Shown here: piece after piece, positions 33,583-40,584 of the stretch
How positions within the stretch are numbered: position 1 is the first letter of the stretch
Layout: each line of letters begins with the position of its first letter
Source of the DNA: Rugosimonospora acidiphila
Lineage (GTDB): Bacteria; Actinomycetota; Actinomycetes; Mycobacteriales; Micromonosporaceae
Assembly: GCF_039543385.1 (NCBI RefSeq)
Contig: NZ_BAABJQ010000010.1
Location: 1-64,000 of the forward strand
DNA: 64,000 nt
Direction: 5' to 3'
Notes under the pieces: model-generated
The model's database searches: none
The model's input: only the letters and a program-made list of their open reading frames with translations
What the model was told of the DNA's origin: nothing
Position numbers and translations under genes: made by a program

Positions 33583-34338
33583 TCAGCCGGCGCGCAGCCG
33601 CGTCTCGAACCCGATCCGGTCGCCACGGTAGAGCGCCCGTACCCGTTCGATCGGAATCCCTTGCTGGTCAAGGCTTACCCGCTGCATCAGCAGCATCGGC
33701 AGCGCCGGGTTGCCGCGCAGCAACAGTGCCTCGCGCGGGCTGGCGAGCACGGTCTCCACCCGCTCGGTGGCTTCCGCGTAAACCACCCCGAGGCGCTGCT
33801 CCATGCACTGGTACAGCGACCCGGTCGGCTCCAGCACCTCGGGCAGCGTCGGGTACCGCTGGTACGACAGGTACGTGCTCTCCAGCCCGAGCGGCTCGCC
33901 GTCGGCCAGCAGTACCCGCTCCAGGTGGATCACCTCGGCGCCCTCCGCGATGGCCAGGTGCCCGGCCAACTCCGCGTCGGCGGACACCCGCTCCAGCGTG
34001 ACCAGTACCCGGCCGGGCTGGTGGCCCATCTCGCGCAGCGCCTCGGTGTAGCTGACCAGCGCGAGCGGCTGGATCAGCTTGGGCGCGGCGACGAAGGTGC
34101 CCCGGCCGCGGTGCGCCCGCAGTCGGCCCTCGATGATCAGCTCCGAGATGGCCTGACGCAGCGTCGAGCGGGCCACCCCGTACGTGGCGGCCAGATCGCG
34201 CTCGGCCGGGAGCAGCGCGCCCACGCCGAGCTCGGCGATCAAGCCCACGAGCTGGGCCTTGACCGTGTAGTACTTCGGCACCCGGCCGTGTTCGGGCACA
34301 CCGTTCCGGAAGGCAGTCGCTGACACGGCTGCCACCAT
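33583..34338 (-). CDS. GntR family regulator (HutC/PhnF-like)
   Basis: About 251 residues. A GntR winged helix (about 25-90, LLPAERDLAATYGVARSTLRQAISELIIEGRLRAHRGRGTFV) precedes a UTRA ligand-binding domain (about 105-250). The ATG at 34338 is chosen for its GAGG 8 nt upstream; an earlier GTG gives a longer form. It lies between the phn operon and the divergent PhnZ-like gene, so it probably regulates both in response to a phosphonate or its degradation product. Confidence 0.87.
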   Translation of the reverse strand: MVAAVSATAFRNGVPEHGRVPKYYTVKAQLVGLIAELGVGALLPAERDLAATYGVARSTLRQAISELIIEGRLRAHRGRGTFVAAPKLIQPLALVSYTEALREMGHQPGRVLVTLERVSADAELAGHLAIAEGAEVIHLERVLLADGEPLGLESTYLSYQRYPTLPEVLEPTGSLYQCMEQRLGVVYAEATERVETVLASPREALLLRGNPALPMLLMQRVSLDQQGIPIERVRALYRGDRIGFETRLRAG

Positions 34339-34481
34339 ACGTGCGATCCTCGCCGGCACGCGGACGCGGGCGGACGGGCACAATGTAGTGAGATAGGTGA
34401 ATAAGAACGACGGGTGAACAGGCGCCGACGTTTCGCCCCACCGGCATGACAGCGGACCCCGGCCGGCTGCATGATTCCGCC

Positions 34482-35051
34482 ATGACCAGGGACTTCATTC
34501 CGCTGGTGGCGGACCTGTTCGCGGGTGAGGGCGCGCAGGATTACCTCGGCGAGCCGGTCACCGTGTCGGTGCACCTGCGCCAGGCCGCCGCCCTGGCGGA
34601 GGCGGCCGAGGCCGGCGACGCTCCGGTGGCCGCCGCGCTGCTGCACGACGTCGGCCACCTCATCCACGGGCTCACCGGGGACCTCTCCGGCCGCGACCTG
34701 ATGGCTGGCACCGACAATCGGCACGGCTACACCGGCGCGGCCTGGCTGGGGCGGTGGCTCGGCCCGGCGGTCACCGAGCCGGTCCGGCTGCACGTCGAGG
34801 CCAAGCGGTACCTGTGCGCGGTCGAGCCGGCGTACCACGCGGGGCTGTCCGACGCCTCGAAGTACACGCTGGAGCTGCAGGGCGGCCCGATGACGACGGG
34901 GCAGGCGCGGACCTACGAGGCGCTGCCGTACGCCGCCGACGCCGTGGCGCTGCGCCGGTGGGACGACCTGGCGAAGGACCCGTCGCGCGAGGCACCCGAG
35001 TTCGACCACTTCGTACCGGTGTTGCGGCGTCTGCTCTCCGCATCGGCATAG
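34482..35051 (+). CDS. PhnZ-like HD-domain oxygenase (phosphonate degradation)
   Basis: About 189 residues. It matches PhnZ, the mixed-valent di-iron oxygenase that cleaves 1-hydroxy phosphonates. Tyr21 and Glu24 (YLGE), His31, His55-Asp56 and His59 (LLHDVGH), His81, His104 and Asp161 correspond to the Tyr/Glu lid and the six iron ligands. The ATG at 34482 is preferred over 34446 because it gives PhnZ-like numbering and because CATGAT (34470-34475) ends 6 nt before it (leaderless). No PhnY-like hydroxylase gene is in the window, so an already hydroxylated phosphonate may be the natural substrate (inference). Confidence 0.85.
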   Translation: MTRDFIPLVADLFAGEGAQDYLGEPVTVSVHLRQAAALAEAAEAGDAPVAAALLHDVGHLIHGLTGDLSGRDLMAGTDNRHGYTGAAWLGRWLGPAVTEPVRLHVEAKRYLCAVEPAYHAGLSDASKYTLELQGGPMTTGQARTYEALPYAADAVALRRWDDLAKDPSREAPEFDHFVPVLRRLLSASA

Positions 35052-35060
35052 CTCACCCAC

Positions 35061-36494
35061 CTACTCCACGGTCGGGCGGGCCGATCGGCGCACCGTCACG
35101 GCGGTGACCGCCGCCCCGGCGAGCCAGAGCGCGGCACCGAGTACGCCCGCGCGGTGCATTCCGGCCACGAAACGGACGGGGTGTTCCGGCGTGCCGGCGA
35201 GCGCACCGAAGACGGCGACGCCGAGCGCGGTGCCGGTCTGCCGCGCGGTGTTGTTCACGCCGCTGGCCAGCCCGGACCGGTCGGGCGGGACGGCGGCGAT
35301 GGCCGCGGCGACCACGGCGGCGGTGAGCAGCCCCAGGCCCAGGCCGAGGCCGAGCAACGCCGGCAACAGCACCGGGTACGGGCTGGACGGGCCGACCAAC
35401 GTCAGGCCGGCCACACCGGCGGCGCCGAGCACCAGACCGGCGATCATCGGCGGCCGGGGCCCGAGCCGGGCGGTGATCCGACCGGTGATCGGGGACAGCG
35501 CGGCCAGCGGCACGAACCCGGGAACCATCAACAGCCCGGCCGGCAGCGGCCCGCGCCCCTGCACGTCCTGCAGGTACAGGGTGGTCAGGTAGATCGTGCC
35601 GTTGCCGACCACGTTCATCGCCAGCGCGACGGCGTTGGCGCCGGTGAACGCGGGTACCCGCAGCAGGCCCGGTGGCAGCATGGGATCCCGGGCCCGGCGC
35701 TCGGCCGCCACGAACCCGGCACCGGCCAGCACCGCCACCACGGCCGCCGCGAGTACCTCGGCGGACAATCCAGTACGCCCAGCGGTGATGACCGCGAAGA
35801 CCAGCGCGCCAAGGGTCGCCGCGGCGGCGATCAGCCCGGCCAGGTCCGGCGACCGGCCCCGGGCGCCCCCGCCGACCGGGTGCGGCCCGCCGACCAGGCG
35901 CGGCACGGCGACCAGCGCGACCGCGACGATCGGCAGATTGAGCAGGAACACCGAGCGCCACCCCCACGCGGTGACCAGCAGCCCGCCCACCAGCGGGCCG
36001 GCCGGCAGCGACAGGGCCGACACCGCGGCCCACACGCCCAGCGCGCGGGCCCGGGCCGCCGCTTCGGGGTAGGCGTCGGCGATCACCGCTATGCTGCCGG
36101 GCAGCAGCAGGGCCGCGCCGCCACCCTGCACCGCGCGGGCCCCGATGAGCATGGCCGGCCCCGCGGCGAGCCCGCACACGGCCGAGGCCAGCCCGAACCC
36201 GGTTAGTCCGATCATCACGATCCGGCGGTGGCCGAGCCGGTCGCCGAGGACGCCGCCGGCCAGCAGCAGGCTGGCGATCGCCATCGTGTACGCGTCGACG
36301 ACCCACTGCAGGCCCGAGGCGCCGGTGCTCAATTGCCGCCCGATAGTGGGCAGCGCGACGTTGATGATCGTCACGTCGAGCAGCACCAGGAACATCCCGA
36401 CGCACATCACGGCCAGCACCAGGGTCCGGCGGCGCGAAGGATCCGCCTGTCGAGGTTCGACCCGCCGTGTCTCGGTAACCCTTGTCGTGTCCAT
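35061..36494 (-). CDS. MFS exporter, DHA2 (EmrB/QacA) type
   Basis: 477 residues with about 14 membrane helices. Helix 1 has the DHA2 motif LDVTIINVALPTIG, and motif A appears as GDRLGHRRIVMIG. Members export drugs and toxic compounds by proton antiport. The ATG at 36494 has a weak AGGG upstream. It is divergent from an HTH regulator at 36562, with an inverted repeat in the 67-nt gap. Confidence 0.9.
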   Translation of the reverse strand: MDTTRVTETRRVEPRQADPSRRRTLVLAVMCVGMFLVLLDVTIINVALPTIGRQLSTGASGLQWVVDAYTMAIASLLLAGGVLGDRLGHRRIVMIGLTGFGLASAVCGLAAGPAMLIGARAVQGGGAALLLPGSIAVIADAYPEAAARARALGVWAAVSALSLPAGPLVGGLLVTAWGWRSVFLLNLPIVAVALVAVPRLVGGPHPVGGGARGRSPDLAGLIAAAATLGALVFAVITAGRTGLSAEVLAAAVVAVLAGAGFVAAERRARDPMLPPGLLRVPAFTGANAVALAMNVVGNGTIYLTTLYLQDVQGRGPLPAGLLMVPGFVPLAALSPITGRITARLGPRPPMIAGLVLGAAGVAGLTLVGPSSPYPVLLPALLGLGLGLGLLTAAVVAAAIAAVPPDRSGLASGVNNTARQTGTALGVAVFGALAGTPEHPVRFVAGMHRAGVLGAALWLAGAAVTAVTVRRSARPTVE

Positions 36495-36511
36495 GATCCC
36501 TAGTCTGGGGC

Positions 36512-36543
36512 GGAAACACTTCCATGGCGGCTGAAGTGTTGCC
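36512..36543. promoter_or_regulatory. Operator between the DHA2 exporter and its HTH regulator
   Basis: An inverted repeat of 11-nt arms with one mismatch: core AACACTTC (36515-36522) and GAAGTGTT (36533-36540), extended by GG and CC on the outside, with a 10-nt spacer. It lies in the only space available for both promoters. Confidence 0.75.
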
Positions 36544-36561
36544 GCGGCAGACTGGGTAACC

Positions 36562-37395
36562 ATGAACACCGGTAAGGCGAACCCAGCCAACGCGCCCGTC
36601 GCGTCGCGCCCCACGGCCGGCGGCACGCGCGGTGGGGACGCGGACATCGCGCGGGTGGCCGCCCTGTTCGCCGACCGGTCCCGCGCCCGGGTGCTGATGG
36701 CTCTCGCCGACGGGCGACGGCTGCCGGCCAGCGTGCTGGCCGCCGAGGCCGGCGTGTCCGCAGCCGCGATGAGCGCCCACCTGAACAAGCTGCGTGCCGA
36801 ACACCTGATCACCGTCGAGCGCTCCGGCCGGCACCGGTACTACGCCCTGGCCGGCCCCAAGGTGGCCGCCACCTTGGAGGCCCTCGCCGCCATCGCGCCC
36901 GCCCAGCCGGTGACCTCCCTCCGGCAGGGCACCCGGGCGCAGCGGCTGCGCGAGGCGCGCACCTGCTACGACCACCTGGCCGGTGCGCTCGGCGTCGCGG
37001 TCACCCAGGCGCTGATCGACCGGGGTGCGCTGGTGGCCACCGACGGCGTAGCCGACACCAGCCGCCGCTCCGGCGACGCGCTGTCCGCCCCGCTGCGCGC
37101 GCACCCGTACCGGCTGGGCCCCGCCGCCGCCCCGGTCCTGGCCGAACTCGGCGTGGATCTGCCCGCCCTGCTGCCGGCCGCGTCCGACGCCCGCCGCCCG
37201 GTGCTGCGCTTCTGCCTCGACTGGACCGAGCAGCGCCACCACCTCGCCGGTGGGCTCGGCGCCGCCCTGGCCGTGGCGCTCTTCGACGCCGGCTGGATCG
37301 CCCGCCGCGGGGCGCCCCGCGAGGTCGAGGTGACCGCGGCCGGTGCCGCCGGGATCGCCGGCGCCCTCGGCATCCACTCGGAGCCGACCCGGTAG
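36562..37395 (+). CDS. ArsR-type HTH regulator with C-terminal extension
   Basis: 277 residues. The winged helix (about 28-105, LFADRSRARVLMALADGRRLPASVLAAEAGVSAAAMSAHLNKLRAEHLITVERSGRHRYY) is followed by a long C-terminal part with LRFCLDWTEQRHHLAGGLGAAL, typical of regulators paired with efflux pumps. It probably represses the divergent DHA2 exporter and itself through the operator at 36512-36543. The effector is unknown. Confidence 0.87.
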   Translation: MNTGKANPANAPVASRPTAGGTRGGDADIARVAALFADRSRARVLMALADGRRLPASVLAAEAGVSAAAMSAHLNKLRAEHLITVERSGRHRYYALAGPKVAATLEALAAIAPAQPVTSLRQGTRAQRLREARTCYDHLAGALGVAVTQALIDRGALVATDGVADTSRRSGDALSAPLRAHPYRLGPAAAPVLAELGVDLPALLPAASDARRPVLRFCLDWTEQRHHLAGGLGAALAVALFDAGWIARRGAPREVEVTAAGAAGIAGALGIHSEPTR

Positions 37396-37486
37396 GGCCG
37401 AGCAGGGGTCTCGATTCTCGGCCAGTTGTGGCGTGCGCCCAATCGGTATCGTGCTGCGAAACTGGAACGCGCTGAAGGAGCGGCCG

Positions 37487-38512
37487 ATGCCACGCGACCC
37501 AGACGAGCGCGATGGCCTCTCGCCGGAGGAGCTTGACCGGTGGAGCGAGCGCGCGATGCTTCCGCCCCTTCCGCCGCTCCCGCCGCCCCCCTCGGTCTCC
37601 GCCTCGTCCCCGCTCGATCGGGCGCGCCTGGTCCTGCGACGGCGACGGCAGTGGTTGGTCGCGGTGGTGGTAGCGGCGGCCCTCATCGCCCTCGCCAGCT
37701 CGGCCGTCTGGAGCTGGCTGCTGCCGCCCACCGCGGGGCCGCGTGCGTCGGCGGCGTTCGCGGTCGGGCTCTGGGCCTTGCTGACAGCGGCCGGTGTCGC
37801 GGTGGTGGTGCTGGTCGACCAGCGTCCGCGGCGGCGGGTACGGCGGGTGGGGGTGGCGTTGATCGCCATCGCGGTCGCGGTGCTGGCACCGGTCGGGTGG
37901 TTCGACACGTTCGCGGTCAGCCATGCGCCGAACGGCGTGGGGTCGCCCGAGGCGGCGGTGTACGCGTACTTCAGCTCTGGCCCCATCGGCGGCCAGTTCG
38001 GCGGCGGGGCGGACGAACTGGCCGCGGTGCTGTGCGAGTCGCGTCGTACGCAACTGCGCGACCAGGCGCAGCGCATCGCGGACGACATCCACCGGTCGGC
38101 GGCCGGCGGGGTGGTGTCGTTCTTCGGGGTCGATTCGAGCGGCGGTGTGCCCGTCGTGACCGGGGATCGGGCGACCCTCACGGAGCCGGTGACGCTCAGT
38201 TTCGCCTACGTCGATCCTCAGCCGGCCGGGGCCGTGTTCGATGACGTGGACGCGGGAGCATGGACGTTCCACCTGGTCAACAGCGACGGGTGGCAGGTGT
38301 GCGAGGTGGACGCGCCGCAGTTGTGCGGGAAGGTGCTCGCGTGCGACCACGCGGCGGCCGGCGCACCGACCGACTCACCGACCGCGTCCCCGTCCCCGTC
38401 GCCGGCCTGGGACCCCTTGGCTCCGTTGCGCAGCAAGCTGCCGTGCCAGCCCGGGGATCCGCTCCGGTCGCTGCGGGCGTGCCCCAGCGCGTCGGGCACC
38501 CCGGGACGCTGA
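37487..38512 (+). CDS. Membrane protein of unknown function
   Basis: 341 residues. A short acidic N-terminus (MPRDPDERDGLSPEELDRW) and a proline-rich stretch lead to three hydrophobic helices (about 55-78, 86-105 and 115-133). An extracellular region follows with four Cys and a Ser/Pro/Thr linker (SPTASPSPSP). GAAGGAG 6 nt upstream fixes the ATG at 37487. Its leader and first codons resemble those of the gene at 38762, suggesting duplication of the 5' part. I recognise no family. A cell-surface role is possible from topology only. Confidence 0.75.
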   Translation: MPRDPDERDGLSPEELDRWSERAMLPPLPPLPPPPSVSASSPLDRARLVLRRRRQWLVAVVVAAALIALASSAVWSWLLPPTAGPRASAAFAVGLWALLTAAGVAVVVLVDQRPRRRVRRVGVALIAIAVAVLAPVGWFDTFAVSHAPNGVGSPEAAVYAYFSSGPIGGQFGGGADELAAVLCESRRTQLRDQAQRIADDIHRSAAGGVVSFFGVDSSGGVPVVTGDRATLTEPVTLSFAYVDPQPAGAVFDDVDAGAWTFHLVNSDGWQVCEVDAPQLCGKVLACDHAAAGAPTDSPTASPSPSPAWDPLAPLRSKLPCQPGDPLRSLRACPSASGTPGR

Positions 38513-38761
38513 CCGCCGCAGGACTCCGACCGCCGACGGGTCGCGAGTGGCCTCGACCCCACCCCGAGTCGGGCGACCGAGCCGGATCGCTTCCTCGCGC
38601 CGCAGGTCAGTGCCGGGCCCGCACCGTCCGTTCGCCGGAGGCTTTGCGTGCCGGTGCGCCCCACGAACCGGTGGTTGGAGATGGATCGATGTTCGGCCCG
38701 GTTCGCCGGGCGCGCCGGCTCGGTACCGTGTCTGTTAAGGGACGCGGTGAAGGAGCGGCTG

Positions 38762-39778
38762 ATGCCAGACGATCCGGGTGCGGTGAACGACCTTCCGCCG
38801 GAGCTGATCGACGCGCCGAGCGAGCAGATCCTGCACGCGGCCACCGCGCGCCGGCTGCTGGAGGTACGGGAGCGTTGCGCCGAGCGGCTGCGACGGCTCA
38901 AGGGCGAGTTGGCCGCCTCCCGCGCCAAGTCGGACCTGGCCGACCCGGACGCCAGCGTGCGGCTCGTGCGCACGCTGGACTTCGCGCTGCGCCGGCTGCA
39001 GGACATCATCGATGAGGCGTGCACCGAGGTGCTCGCGGAGCTGCCGGACGATTCCGGACCCACCCTGCCGACGGCCCGGCCCGGCACGCCGGTGCCCGCG
39101 CAGCGCAACGGGGCCGGGGACGGCCGGGCCGAGGGGAACGGCGCCGGCGCGGTGCGGGCCGTCGAGGAGCCCGAGGACCAGGCGCTGGCCTGGGTGTCCG
39201 CGGTGCAGGAGGCGGTTCCGCTGCCGGTCGTGGCCTACCTGCTCAAGGTGATGCACGACGTGCCGCTGTTCAATCACATCGCGCAGGAACGGCCGCGGCT
39301 GATGGCGGAGCTGCTCTCGGCGCTGCCGCCGACCGAGGCCGCGCGCTGGCTGGAAGGCTGGGAGCCGGAGTCGGCGGCCGAGGCGCTGGCCGCCGCCGAG
39401 GCACCACGCGCGGCGGAGCACGTGGCGCTGATGCCGCCCGAGACCGGCGCCGCGCTGCTGGCCAGGATGGGTCGGCGCAGGTCGGCCACGCTCCTCTCCG
39501 AGATGCGCGGCGAACCGGCGGCGCGGCGGCTCATCGCGATGGGCGCCGCCACCGGCGCGCCGGTGCTCGACCGCATGGAGCGCGGCGCGGCCTCGGTGCG
39601 GCTGCTGTTCATCCGGCGGCACGATCCGGAGCTGGCCGCGAAGTTTCTCAGCCTGATGAGCGAGCAGGCCGCCTCCGAGTGCGTGGACCGCATGGACCAG
39701 GAGGTCGCCAACCAGCGCCAGGCCCGGGAACTGCTGAAGAGGATCGGCGACCAGCGCCAGGATGCGCCGGGGAGCTGA
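38762..39778 (+). CDS. MgtE N-domain-like alpha-helical protein
   Basis: 338 residues, soluble. An N-terminal helical part (about 15-95) and an Ala/Gly linker precede an alpha-superhelix resembling the MgtE N domain (about 135-320), with repeats such as LLSALPPTEAARWL, AAEHVALMPPETGAALLARM and RSATLLSEM. No transmembrane channel part is present, so it is not a Mg transporter by itself. GAAGGAG upstream of ATG 38762 and MPDDPGAVNDLPPELID echo the start of the gene at 37487. The 249-nt gap before it shows no other gene. Confidence 0.72.
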   Translation: MPDDPGAVNDLPPELIDAPSEQILHAATARRLLEVRERCAERLRRLKGELAASRAKSDLADPDASVRLVRTLDFALRRLQDIIDEACTEVLAELPDDSGPTLPTARPGTPVPAQRNGAGDGRAEGNGAGAVRAVEEPEDQALAWVSAVQEAVPLPVVAYLLKVMHDVPLFNHIAQERPRLMAELLSALPPTEAARWLEGWEPESAAEALAAAEAPRAAEHVALMPPETGAALLARMGRRRSATLLSEMRGEPAARRLIAMGAATGAPVLDRMERGAASVRLLFIRRHDPELAAKFLSLMSEQAASECVDRMDQEVANQRQARELLKRIGDQRQDAPGS

Positions 39779-39822
39779 CCGGCGCGTCCCGCCCGGGTAC
39801 CCCCGCGCTCGCCGGCGGTTCG

Positions 39823-40459
39823 TCAGTCGAAGGTGATGACCGACCGCGAACCGGCCTGGCCCTCGGCCATGGCGTCGAGCGCGGCGTTGGCGTCGCGCAG
39901 GCCGACGGGGGTGACCTCGGGCAGGATGCCGTGCGCCGCCGAGAACGCGAGCGTGTCCCGCGTGTCGTGCGGGGAGCCGGACGGGTTGACCATGACGTGC
40001 AGCCGGTTCAGAACCATCGGTTGGGTGGCAGGGTCAGCGGTCGGGGTCGTACCCGACCAGCACGAGCGTGCCGTCTGGCGCCAGGCCGGTGAGCGTGGCG
40101 GCGGCGGCCGAGGTGGACGGGGTGGCATTGAGGATCACGTTGGCGCAGAGGATCTGGTCGCCGCGTACGCAGTAGTCGCAGTGGCGGCACGAGTCGCCGA
40201 GGAACTGGGCGCCCACCCGGGCACCGACCTGCGGCCACGACACGGCGGGACCGGTGGCGGCCACCACACCGGTGATCTCGTGGCCGGGGACGACCGGGAA
40301 GCTGGCGATGGGCCAGTGTCCCTGGAGCAGATCCAGGTCCGTGTAACAGATCCCGCAGGCGGTGATCTTGACCAGGACCTCACCCGGACCGGGTTCGGGC
40401 ACCTCACGTTCGGTAATCGTGAGCGGCTCATTGACGCCGGTAGCGACGGCGGTGAGCAT
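39823..40459 (-). pseudogene. Zinc-type alcohol dehydrogenase, deleted and frameshifted
   Basis: The 5' part codes for a normal zinc alcohol dehydrogenase start (VPEPGPGEVLVKITACGICYTDLD, GHE, and the CxxC zinc loop CRHCDYCVRGDQILC). It then jumps from about residue 107 straight to the late Rossmann segment VILNATPSTSAAAATL, so about 100 residues are missing. A frameshift near 40035-40050 after GYDPDR moves the C-terminal part (LNRLHVMVNPSGSPHDTRDTLAF...) into another frame. Both events make the gene non-functional. Confidence 0.85.
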
Positions 40460-40584
40460 GAGTAGATCTCGATTCTGTTACCTATCGTGATCATCGCATG
40501 GGGGCCTCGACGTCCGCGGGTCTCGCGCGGATTGCGCGGCGCCGCCATCATGGACGCATCCGAGCGGATGGATGGGGGACTCGC

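Noticed and set aside
35053..38181. Long antisense frame opposite the HTH regulator and membrane protein
   Set aside because: The composition is low-complexity Arg/Gly/Pro, and the real DHA2 exporter lies in another frame of the same strand. No recognisable domain.
38762..39778. Magnesium transporter MgtE
   Set aside because: Only the N-domain-like superhelix is present; there are no CBS domains and no transmembrane channel.
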